Source of the DNA: CAZDEK01 sp964504625
Lineage (GTDB): Bacteria > Patescibacteriota > Saccharimonadia > CAILAD01 > GCA-016700035
DNA length: 6,686 bases
Assembly (NCBI GenBank): GCA_964504625.1
Contig: CAZDEK010000049.1
Location: 1 to 6,686 of the forward strand
Direction of reading: 5' to 3'
Of this stretch, positions 1-4,725 are shown piece after piece. The position numbers and the translations under genes were made by a program. Position 1 is the stretch's first letter; the number at the start of each line of letters is the position of its first letter. The notes beneath the pieces were generated by a model. The model ran no database searches. It saw only the letters and a list, made by a program, of their open reading frames with translations, and was not told the DNA's origin.

Positions 1-336
1 GATTTCGATAATCGCCGTCTTATTATCATTCGGATCGGCAGGTACGAGAGCTGCACGAACCTTGTCATGCAAACTTGCAAGTCTTGACTCAAGTACTGGT
101 ATTTCTGCCGAGGCGAGCTCTCCCATTTCTGCATCTCCCTGCAGTGAGCGAGCTTCCCCGAGATCAGATTCAGTCTTTGTGACCTCCTCGAAAAGCTCCA
201 AGCGGCTCTGCAAGTCCCGTTGCTCATGCACCAGGCCGGCAGCTTTCGGGCTGGCGTACACCTCCGGACGGGCAAGCTCCGCCTCCACCTCAGCGAGGCG
301 GTCCTTGATGTTATCGATAGCAGCTTGGTCGATCAT
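1..336 (-). CDS. prfA: Peptide chain release factor 1 (RF1), N-terminal part, runs off the left edge
   Basis: RF1 recognises UAA and UAG stop codons in the ribosomal A site and triggers peptide release. Only 112 codons are present, open to base 1, so the PxT and GGQ regions lie outside. The protein begins MIDQAAIDNIKDRL and continues as the charged helical N-terminal domain. It ends LVPADPNDNKTAIIEI, which matches the RF1 stretch just before the RAGTGGDEA motif; the DPND form separates it from RF2, which has a different sequence there. The start is well supported: an in-frame TAG lies six codons upstream (352-354) and an AAGGA Shine-Dalgarno (344-348) sits 7 nt before the ATG. It follows rpmE in the same direction across a terminator-like hairpin. 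Identity is confident; the downstream part cannot be judged. Confidence 0.93.
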   Translation of the reverse strand, partial: MIDQAAIDNIKDRLAEVEAELARPEVYASPKAAGLVHEQRDLQSRLELFEEVTKTESDLGEARSLQGDAEMGELASAEIPVLESRLASLHDKVRAALVPADPNDNKTAIIEI

Positions 337-355
337 GATGCTTTCCTTATTCTAA

Positions 356-392
356 CGCACAAAAGACGCCTGGGTATGGCGTCTTTTGTGTG
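356..392 (-). terminator. Terminator-like hairpin between rpmE and prfA
   Basis: An inverted repeat has arms 356-370 and 378-392 (15 pairs, one of them G-U) around a 7-nt loop. The core GACGCC/GGCGTC is flanked by AAAA and TTTT, the layout of a factor-independent terminator that could act in both directions. On the minus strand it follows the rpmE stop codon by 12 nt and ends only about 20 nt before the prfA ATG. The U-tract is short (four), so leakage into prfA is plausible. Confidence 0.7.
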
Positions 393-404
393 CGGGCAAG
401 CTAG

Positions 405-776
405 TTACTTGTCGGCGGCTTCGTCTGATTTTTCAGCCTTGGCTGGCTTTTGATCAACGGTGTCGGCTTTGAGCTCTTTCTTGATCTCTTTGAGGGCGGC
501 CTTCGCGTCCTTCGTCTCGGTAGTGGCTTTTTCAGCCTTAGCTTTCTTCGGCTTAGCAGTTTTCTTCAGTTCGCCACTCTTCTTACGGAGAGCCTCGAAG
601 CGATCCACCCGACCAGCGGTGTCGACGAGCTTCTGCTTGCCAGTGTAGAACGGATGGCAATTAGAGCAGATTTCCACAGTGATCTCTGGCACAGTGGAAT
701 GACTCGTGAAGGTAGTGTTGCAACCGAGGCAGGTTACCTTCGTTTCGACCCAGTCTGGATGGATATTCGCTTTCAT
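405..776 (-). CDS. rpmE: Ribosomal protein L31 with a long Lys/Ala-rich C-terminal tail
   Basis: L31 is a large-subunit protein at the bridge to the 30S head. The 123-residue product starts MKANIHPDWVET and carries zinc-ligand cysteines C16, C19, C37 and C40, followed by HPFYTGKQK (41-49) and GRVDRF (55-60), all hallmark L31 segments. The first pair is CxxC (CLGC) rather than the usual CxC. The conserved fold ends near residue 70; the remaining ~53 residues are a charged tail rich in Lys, Ala and Glu, so the protein is much longer than the usual 65-90 residues. The frame stays open 16 codons further upstream (to 824), but that stretch contains the -10 and -35 boxes and the MKANIHP start is the family start. 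No Shine-Dalgarno precedes it; the transcript is probably leaderless. It ends in TAA. Confidence 0.96.
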   Translation of the reverse strand: MKANIHPDWVETKVTCLGCNTTFTSHSTVPEITVEICSNCHPFYTGKQKLVDTAGRVDRFEALRKKSGELKKTAKPKKAKAEKATTETKDAKAALKEIKKELKADTVDQKPAKAEKSDEAADK

Positions 777-785
777 AACTCGAGT

Positions 786-814
786 ATGATACCAGGTTTG
801 ACGAGATGGGTCAA
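786..814 (-). promoter_or_regulatory. Strong promoter for rpmE, probably leaderless
   Basis: On the minus strand TTGACC (814-809) and TATCAT (791-786) are separated by exactly 17 bp, a good sigma-70-type promoter. Only 9 nt lie between the -10 box and the rpmE ATG at 776, so the predicted transcript would start about 0-4 nt before the start codon. There is no Shine-Dalgarno sequence in that gap. The boxes are seen directly; the start site is inferred. Confidence 0.85.
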
Positions 815-820
815 GAATTA

Positions 821-861
821 CCACAAAACCCCCGCTCGAGATGAACGGGGGTTGCTTGTGG
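821..861 (-). terminator. Factor-independent terminator of the Rpf-like gene
   Basis: The minus strand reads CCACAA, a two-base bulge, AACCCCCG, an 11-nt loop, CGGGGGTT and TTGTGG. This makes a 14-pair, very GC-rich stem with a T4 stretch on its 3' side. It begins 21 nt after the stop codon of the Rpf-like gene and lies directly upstream of the rpmE -35 box, insulating the two transcription units. Confidence 0.85.
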
Positions 862-882
862 TGCTCTGCGGGCTAATCTGAA

Positions 883-1443
883 TTACATCAGACCAAGCTT
901 GCGAGCACAGGCAGGCCATGGGTTCCAGCCGCGAGCGGCTTGGGTCTCACGAGCCTTGGCGTCCTGAACGGCCGGGGGAGCCAAGTCCGGACGGGCATAG
1001 CCGCCGTAGTTGGCCCAGGTCGATAGGGCGTACTGGTAGGCACCATAGTAGCCGTTACCAGTGTTTTTGGTGTAATCACCACCAGCCTCACAGAAACGGA
1101 GGAGAGCGAAGGCGTCGCTACCGCCGATTACGACGGGAGCTGCCTTGACGCTCGCGGTCCGGACGAGAACCCGAGCCTTAGCTTTCGCAGCGGCTTCAGC
1201 CTTGGCGGCCGCTTCTTGCTTAGCGCGAAGGGGCTGGAGAACAGCCTCATCGAAGCTTGGCTTGGTCGAAACGACGGCCAGGGGAGTGATGACGTTGGTT
1301 TTGAAGGTGACGGTGTGTGTCGTGGTGCCCGCAGCCTCCGCACGGGGCGTCAGCTGGGCGGTAGCCGGTGATTGCACCAATCCGGTGGCTACCTGAGCGA
1401 GAAGAATGGCCGCAGTGGCCAGAACTTCGGTGGTGATACGCAT
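883..1443 (-). CDS. Secreted Rpf-like transglycosylase (resuscitation-promoting-factor domain)
   Basis: The 186-residue product has an N-terminal hydrophobic signal (about residues 6-22, MRITTEVLATAAILLAQVAT), a Thr/Val-rich segment, and an Ala/Lys-rich, probably helical linker (about 72-91). It ends in a ~75-residue Rpf/transglycosylase-like domain (PF06737 type). In that domain FCEAGGDYTKNTGNGYYGAY contains the catalytic-type Glu119 next to Cys118. Later STWANYGGYA and GWNPWPACARKLGL carry Cys179, the expected disulfide partner. Such domains fold like lysozyme and cleave peptidoglycan glycan strands outside the cell. The frame extends upstream to a TTG at 1539 with a GGAG in front, but that would put 32 polar residues ahead of the signal, so the ATG is preferred. 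Its AAGGAG (1476-1471) lies 27 nt away across a small hairpin, which leaves some doubt. It ends in TAA. Confidence 0.88.
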   Translation of the reverse strand: MRITTEVLATAAILLAQVATGLVQSPATAQLTPRAEAAGTTTHTVTFKTNVITPLAVVSTKPSFDEAVLQPLRAKQEAAAKAEAAAKAKARVLVRTASVKAAPVVIGGSDAFALLRFCEAGGDYTKNTGNGYYGAYQYALSTWANYGGYARPDLAPPAVQDAKARETQAARGWNPWPACARKLGLM

Positions 1444-1617
1444 AGGTGTCCCGAAAACGGGAAAGAAATGCTCCTTACCACCCTCCGTCGAACCCTTATC
1501 AGGACAAGCCTGACGTTTAGAGGTTCCAGCTAGTGCCAACCTGAAGCTCCGAAGAATTCCAGATCAGCACCCCTGAAACAGAAACGACCGTATCAGATAC
1601 GGCCGTTGTTTCAGAAC
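1444..1617 (-). promoter_or_regulatory. Long structured 5' leader of the Rpf-like gene
   Basis: From the predicted start site near 1617 to the ATG at 1443 the mRNA leader is about 174 nt, the longest in the window. It begins with a near-perfect hairpin (1573-1614), continues through shorter pairings such as TCAGG-CTTGT-CCTGA (near 1498-1513) and ends with CCCG-TTTT-CGGG (1450-1461) between the AAGGAG and the ATG. In Actinobacteria some rpf genes carry a c-di-AMP (ydaO-type) riboswitch, but I do not see the conserved blocks of that class here. It may be an unclassified RNA element or simply a long untranslated leader. Confidence 0.5.
1573..1614 (-). repeat. Near-perfect 42-base inverted repeat at the start of the Rpf-gene transcript
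   Basis: Arms 1614-1597 and 1593-1573 pair over 18 bases (one G-U) with a 3-nt bulge and a 3-nt CTG loop. It starts about 4 nt into the predicted transcript. A second palindrome, GGCCGTT-N7-AACGGCC (1601-1621), overlaps it and spans the predicted transcription start. No T-run follows on either strand, so it is not a terminator. It could be a 5' stabilising stem in RNA or a protein-binding operator in DNA. Confidence 0.75.
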
Positions 1618-1623
1618 GGCCCT

Positions 1624-1652
1624 ATAATACGCATTCACAAGCGCTTTGTCAA
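1624..1652 (-). promoter_or_regulatory. Near-consensus promoter for the Rpf-like gene
   Basis: On the minus strand TTGACA (1652-1647) and TATTAT (1629-1624) lie 17 bp apart, one base from the sigma-70 consensus. It faces the Rpf-like gene and predicts a start at about 1617. It is the strongest promoter in the window by sequence. Confidence 0.87.
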
Positions 1653-1678
1653 GGGTTTTTAGGGGGTAATTTTCCGGG

Positions 1679-1703
1679 TATACTGAAGGGCAATATCAGG
1701 AGG
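1679..1703 (+). promoter_or_regulatory. Possible -10 box and strong Shine-Dalgarno for the small membrane protein
   Basis: TATACT (1679-1684) is a plausible -10 box, with only a weak T-rich -35 (around 1656-1661). The Shine-Dalgarno AGGAGG (1698-1703) sits 4 nt before the ATG. This promoter would run back to back with the Rpf-gene promoter. The ribosome site is clear; the promoter call is weak. Confidence 0.45.
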
Positions 1704-1707
1704 GGAC

Positions 1708-2169
1708 ATGGCCAAAAAAAGCAGCAATAAAGCCACCAAAAAGAAGAAGCAGACGGCACGATCATCCTCAACGACCAAGACGCGGGTGAAAGCTTCGGCA
1801 CCTGTGGAAAAGTCAACACCAAAGGAGAAGACGGCCCCTGAGGTAGTAACGGCTGCAACTCGGTCGGAGGCGCAAGGGCGTCGCGACAATTGGGGCTGGC
1901 CAGCCTATTTAGGGCTAGCGATCGCGGCTCTCATGCTATTGGTGGCTGCCTGGTTGGTACTGGCTTCCTATGGTCGCAATCCGCAGCAATCTACCGGCTC
2001 GGGTGGTGAGTCGATTCCGCTCAGTGGTGAGGCTAATCCAACACAGCTGCAGGCGGGTCCAAGTACGAATGTCCAATCTGGCCAAGCGCCGCAAGGGGCA
2101 TCGAGCGGCGCGAGCAACCCTCAGCCACAGCAAACTATGACGCCTGAGCAGTACCGCGGCCTTCAGTAA
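1708..2169 (+). CDS. Small basic single-pass membrane protein, function unknown
   Basis: I do not recognise a family. The 153-residue product has three parts: a strongly basic, Lys/Ser/Thr-rich cytoplasmic N-terminus (residues 1-60, including KKKK at 11-14), one clear transmembrane helix (about 62-87, GWPAYLGLAIAALMLLVAAW), and a low-complexity tail rich in Gln, Ser, Gly and Pro (about 90-153) ending MTPEQYRGLQ. By the positive-inside rule the basic end stays inside and the tail is outside. The start is fixed by a strong AGGAGG 4 nt upstream. It diverges from the Rpf-like gene and ends in TAA three bases before the rpsB -35 box, with no terminator between, so read-through into rpsB is possible. 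It could be an envelope or cell-division accessory protein, but nothing in the sequence proves that. Confidence 0.82.
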   Translation: MAKKSSNKATKKKKQTARSSSTTKTRVKASAPVEKSTPKEKTAPEVVTAATRSEAQGRRDNWGWPAYLGLAIAALMLLVAAWLVLASYGRNPQQSTGSGGESIPLSGEANPTQLQAGPSTNVQSGQAPQGASSGASNPQPQQTMTPEQYRGLQ

Positions 2170-2171
2170 TC

Positions 2172-2200
2172 TTGACCTGATGCTCCAGATAGTATAAGAT
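2172..2200 (+). promoter_or_regulatory. Promoter for rpsB-tsf
   Basis: TTGACC (2172-2177) is followed by TATAAG (2193-2198, 15 bp spacing) or, overlapping it, TAAGAT (2195-2200, 17 bp). The -35 box is identical to that of rpmE. It begins directly after the stop codon of the preceding gene and predicts a leader of about 110 nt before rpsB. Confidence 0.65.
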
Positions 2201-2228
2201 AGCCAAGCTGTTTACATTAATCTCTACA

Positions 2229-2288
2229 GCAGTCTCATGACTAGCCTGCGTCGCAGGCGCCTTCCTCCCGCTCGGGACTCGAGACTGC
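2229..2288 (+). promoter_or_regulatory. Three-branch RNA structure in the rpsB leader, candidate S2 autoregulation site
   Basis: A perfect 8-bp closing stem GCAGTCTC/GAGACTGC (2229-2236 with 2281-2288) encloses a 6-bp hairpin GCCTGC-GTC-GCAGGC (2244-2258) and a short CCCG/CGGG hairpin (2267-2276). Together they form a three-way junction. No U-run follows, so it is not a terminator. It ends 28 nt before the rpsB start codon. Leaders of rpsB in other bacteria bind S2 and repress translation; the same role here is an inference from position and shape. Confidence 0.55.
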
Positions 2289-2316
2289 CAGGTACTTAAG
2301 GAAGAAAGAAGGAACT

Positions 2317-3063
2317 ATGCCGACGAAAACTGCCGCGTCGAAGACTGACGCGACGCAAAACTTGCAGGCCCTCCTGCAGGCTGGTGCTCACTTCGGTCAC
2401 CGTACTGAGCGCTGGCACCCAAAGATGGCCCAGTATATTCACACGGCCCGCAATGGCGTTCATATTATTGATCTGGTGCAGACCGAAGATCTGCTCGAAA
2501 AGGCTGAAAGGGCAGTCCGCTCACTAGCCGAGGATGGCAAGCAGATCCTGTTTGTCGCCACCAAGCGTCAAGCTAAGGCTATCGTGACGGATGCTGCGAA
2601 AAACGCCGATATGCCGTACGTCACCCATCGCTGGCTCGGTGGGATGATGACGAACTGGGAAACCATCTCCAGTCGCATCCGACACCTGAAGAAGCTCGAA
2701 GCTGCCAAAGCTGATGGTGGCTGGGATCACCTCACGAAGAAGGAGCGTTTGCTCCTGGATGAAGAAATCGCTTCGCTCACCAAGGTGTTCGAGGGCGTGA
2801 AGGACATGCCGACTCCCCCAGCTGCGATATTCGTGGTAGACGTCATGCGCGAACTCACCGCCGTTAAGGAAGCCCGCACACTGGGTATTCCGGTGATAGC
2901 TATGGTTGATACCAACGCTGATCCAGGTCTCGTAGATTACCCGGTGCCAGCCAACGATGACGCGATTAAGTCGATTGCGCTCATCGCTAACCGTATCGCG
3001 ACCGCTGCGGCTGCAGGCAAAGCTGCCTACGATGCCAAGACAAAAAATGAAAAGGAGGATTAG
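2317..3063 (+). CDS. rpsB: Ribosomal protein S2
   Basis: S2 is a late-assembling protein of the 30S body/head junction and is needed for S1 binding where S1 exists. The 248-residue product is full length for the family. Hallmarks in order: GAHFGH (23-28) and WHPKM (33-37), IIDL (50-53), FVATKRQA (79-86), RWLGGMMTN (105-113), the acidic FVVDV region (162-166), IPVIAMVDTNADP (191-203) and PANDDAIKSI (211-220). A short Ser/Thr/Lys-rich extension precedes the core, and an Ala/Lys-rich tail ends it. The start has AAGGA (2309-2313) only 3 nt upstream, with AAGGAAG a little further, and lies below a structured leader. Its 3' end carries the Shine-Dalgarno of tsf; the stop is TAG, two bases before the tsf start, so translation is probably coupled. 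Confidence 0.98.
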   Translation: MPTKTAASKTDATQNLQALLQAGAHFGHRTERWHPKMAQYIHTARNGVHIIDLVQTEDLLEKAERAVRSLAEDGKQILFVATKRQAKAIVTDAAKNADMPYVTHRWLGGMMTNWETISSRIRHLKKLEAAKADGGWDHLTKKERLLLDEEIASLTKVFEGVKDMPTPPAAIFVVDVMRELTAVKEARTLGIPVIAMVDTNADPGLVDYPVPANDDAIKSIALIANRIATAAAAGKAAYDAKTKNEKED

Positions 3064-3065
3064 AA

Positions 3066-3659
3066 TTGAGTATTTCCGTAAGTGACATCCAGAAGTTACG
3101 CCAAATGACCGGTGCCGGCATGATGAAAGCCAAGGAAGCCCTCGAGGAAGCCAATGGCGACATGGAGAAGGCGCAGGAGATCTTGCGCGTGAAAGGCATG
3201 GCGAGCGCTGATAAGAAGTCGGATCGTGCAGCCAGTGCTGGCATGATCGGCAGCTACGTTCACGGCGGACGTATTGGCGTTTTGGTCGAGGTAAATTGCG
3301 AGACTGATTTTGTGGTCAAGACCGAAGACTTTCAGGAGCTTGTCGAGGAGCTCAGCCTCCATATTGCCGCGATCGCTCCGAAATATGTGACGCGCGATGA
3401 AGTACCTGAGGATGTGATAGCAAAGGAACGGCAACTCTTTGAAGATGAAGTCAAAGAATCTGGTAAGCCAGCTGAGCATGCCGCAAAGATCGTCGAAGGC
3501 AAGCTCGACAAGTGGCTGGCTTCGATCTGCCTCATGGAGCAGCCGTACTACAAGGATGATAAGCAAACGATCGAAGAGCTCGTGAAGTCAGTTATTGGTA
3601 AGCTCGGTGAGAATATCGTCGTGCGTCGCTTCGTCCGTCTCGAGCTTGGCGGAGAATAA
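3066..3659 (+). CDS. tsf: Elongation factor Ts
   Basis: EF-Ts exchanges GDP for GTP on EF-Tu. The 197-residue product is the short form also seen in Thermus-like and many CPR bacteria, with a single core repeat. An N-terminal UBA-like helical domain (5-40, LRQMTGAGMMKAKEAL) is followed by the core SYVHGG (63-68) and VEVNCETDFV (74-83), including the TDFV element that inserts into EF-Tu. The C-terminal EQPYYKDDKQTIEEL (158-172) and RRFVRLELG segments complete the fold. The start is TTG at 3066, supported by AAAGGAGG (3051-3058) 7 nt upstream, inside the last codons of rpsB. A strong Shine-Dalgarno with a weak start codon in a coupled pair is common. It is followed by a terminator and ends in TAA. 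Confidence 0.97.
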   Translation: MSISVSDIQKLRQMTGAGMMKAKEALEEANGDMEKAQEILRVKGMASADKKSDRAASAGMIGSYVHGGRIGVLVEVNCETDFVVKTEDFQELVEELSLHIAAIAPKYVTRDEVPEDVIAKERQLFEDEVKESGKPAEHAAKIVEGKLDKWLASICLMEQPYYKDDKQTIEELVKSVIGKLGENIVVRRFVRLELGGE

Positions 3660-3674
3660 GCTCCCCTCTAGCTA

Positions 3675-3712
3675 GCAAAGAAGTGGTCCCATCTGGGCCG
3701 CTTCTTGCTTTA
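3675..3712 (+). terminator. Terminator after rpsB-tsf
   Basis: Stem arms 3675-3690 and 3695-3708 pair almost fully (two G-U pairs, one bulged A) around a 4-nt loop, followed by TTTA. It lies 15 nt after the tsf stop codon and closes the rpsB-tsf unit. The U-tract is short, so some read-through is possible. Confidence 0.75.
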
Positions 3713-3784
3713 TCTGCAGATATCTTGTATTCATAAGGTAGAGATAGTCACTAGGACTGTCATGAACCTTTGAAGTAGGTATAC

Positions 3785-4660
3785 ATGGCCAAGCCACTTC
3801 GTGCGCTCGATGAGCGCACCATCCAGCGACTTATTACTGGACTTGAAAAGGCAGGCCTCGATGAGAGCCAGCTGAACTTCCTCCTCGCAGATGCCTATGA
3901 TGGCATGATCGACCAGTGCGATAATGATGAGTCAGATCGCCGCTTCGCTGCTTGGGTTGAGGTGCTGAGTCGATGGGAACAGGACGCTATCGTCGAGCGA
4001 GAACTGCCGCGCTGGCGTAATGCGCTGTATCCTGTCGCCGAGCAGCTGGCTAGGCTGCAGTACTTCAATGAGACCTATTGGGATCATCGCTGGCAACAGG
4101 ACGATTTCGCTGTCGAGAGTCTGTCTGACCCCGAGCCTGGTCAATCAGCCCGTGCAGCCACCATTCTGCATGTTGAATTTGATGACCCCATCGAAACTTT
4201 TGACATGTGGTATCGAGTGTACCAAGGTGAAGCTCTGTTGCAGGATGAGCTTGAGGGTAAAGATGCGGCATCGATTCGTGAAATGCTCGCACGCTTGAGT
4301 GCGACGGGTAGGTTGCGTTATGCCCCGGGAATTCATCGCGTCACTATGAATCTGATGGCGGGTAAGGCAGTCGATCATGATCGACTGTTCTCGGATGTGC
4401 TGCGTGATGTCAACTTGTTTGTGGGTGAGTTTGCGCAGCTCGAGATACTTTCGGTCTTTGCAGTTCATGACTTGCTGTACTCACCTCTAGCTACTCCGCT
4501 CGGCGGATTTGTCGCAGGTGATGTGAGGGTAACTCACTCCACCATGTACAACCGGGACCCTTCTTATATGCTGCTGCAAGTGTTTCCACGCGGCATCACA
4601 TTTAGGAGTATAACCCCCTTCTACAATCCCTGCGTGTCAGTACCAGTGGTACTACGCTAG
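3785..4660 (+). CDS. Unrecognised 291-residue soluble protein in the usual pyrH position
   Basis: I cannot assign a family. The product starts MAKPLRALDERTIQRL and has no signal peptide or membrane helix, so it is probably cytoplasmic. The first half (about 1-110) is acidic, helix-rich and Trp-rich (W57, W64, W77, W99, W103). Residues 118-200 include EFDDPIETFDMWYRVYQGEA. The last third is more hydrophobic with beta-like stretches (FRSITPFYNPCVSVPVVLR). No P-loop, amino-acid-kinase motif, zinc site or nuclease motif is visible; there are two cysteines (45, 283). A weak AGTAGG (3774-3779) precedes the ATG. Between two terminators it is its own transcription unit, though no convincing promoter is seen. 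Codon use resembles its neighbours. It lies between tsf and frr, where pyrH is usual, but shows no UMP-kinase features. It ends in TAG. Confidence 0.85.
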   Translation: MAKPLRALDERTIQRLITGLEKAGLDESQLNFLLADAYDGMIDQCDNDESDRRFAAWVEVLSRWEQDAIVERELPRWRNALYPVAEQLARLQYFNETYWDHRWQQDDFAVESLSDPEPGQSARAATILHVEFDDPIETFDMWYRVYQGEALLQDELEGKDAASIREMLARLSATGRLRYAPGIHRVTMNLMAGKAVDHDRLFSDVLRDVNLFVGEFAQLEILSVFAVHDLLYSPLATPLGGFVAGDVRVTHSTMYNRDPSYMLLQVFPRGITFRSITPFYNPCVSVPVVLR

Positions 4661-4666
4661 ATCTCT

Positions 4667-4700
4667 GTGGTCGAATCTGTCTTAGGTTCGGCCACTTTTT
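4667..4700 (+). terminator. Factor-independent terminator after the 291-residue protein
   Basis: GTGGTCGAA (4667-4675) pairs with TTCGGCCAC (4687-4695) over nine bases (one G-U) around an 11-nt loop, followed directly by TTTTT (4696-4700). It lies 6 nt after the stop codon and just upstream of the frr promoter. Confidence 0.9.
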
Positions 4701-4709
4701 ATCTCAACC

Positions 4710-4718
4710 TGATATAAT
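4710..4718 (+). promoter_or_regulatory. Extended -10 promoter for frr, predicted leaderless
   Basis: TGATATAAT is a perfect -10 box (TATAAT, 4713-4718) with the TGN extension (4710-4712) that compensates for a missing -35. No good -35 is seen; the terminator stem and T-run occupy that place. Only 7 nt separate TATAAT from the frr ATG, so transcription should start at or next to the start codon. Confidence 0.8.
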
Positions 4719-4725
4719 AATCGTC

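Noticed and set aside
450..881. Plus-strand 143-codon open frame.
   Set aside because: It is antisense to rpmE and its promoter and terminator; the minus strand has a clear L31 family match and signals.
1444..1539. Possible N-terminal extension of the Rpf-like protein from a TTG at 1539.
   Set aside because: It would put 32 polar residues before the signal peptide and translate a structured leader; a GGAG 7 nt upstream keeps it as a minor alternative.
1551..1572. GGGGTGC followed by TGATCTGGA on the minus strand resembles pieces of a TPP riboswitch and of the tmRNA 5' end.
   Set aside because: The pieces are directly joined, the CTGAGA block and the remaining conserved elements are missing, and no tmRNA tag frame or 3' acceptor stem follows.
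1573..1614. The large hairpin as a terminator.
   Set aside because: No T-run follows on either strand and it lies at the beginning of a transcript.
3713..3784. Promoter for the 291-residue protein (TTGCTT/TATTCA or TTGTAT).
   Set aside because: The -10 matches are poor or the spacing wrong; expression may come from read-through past the tsf terminator.
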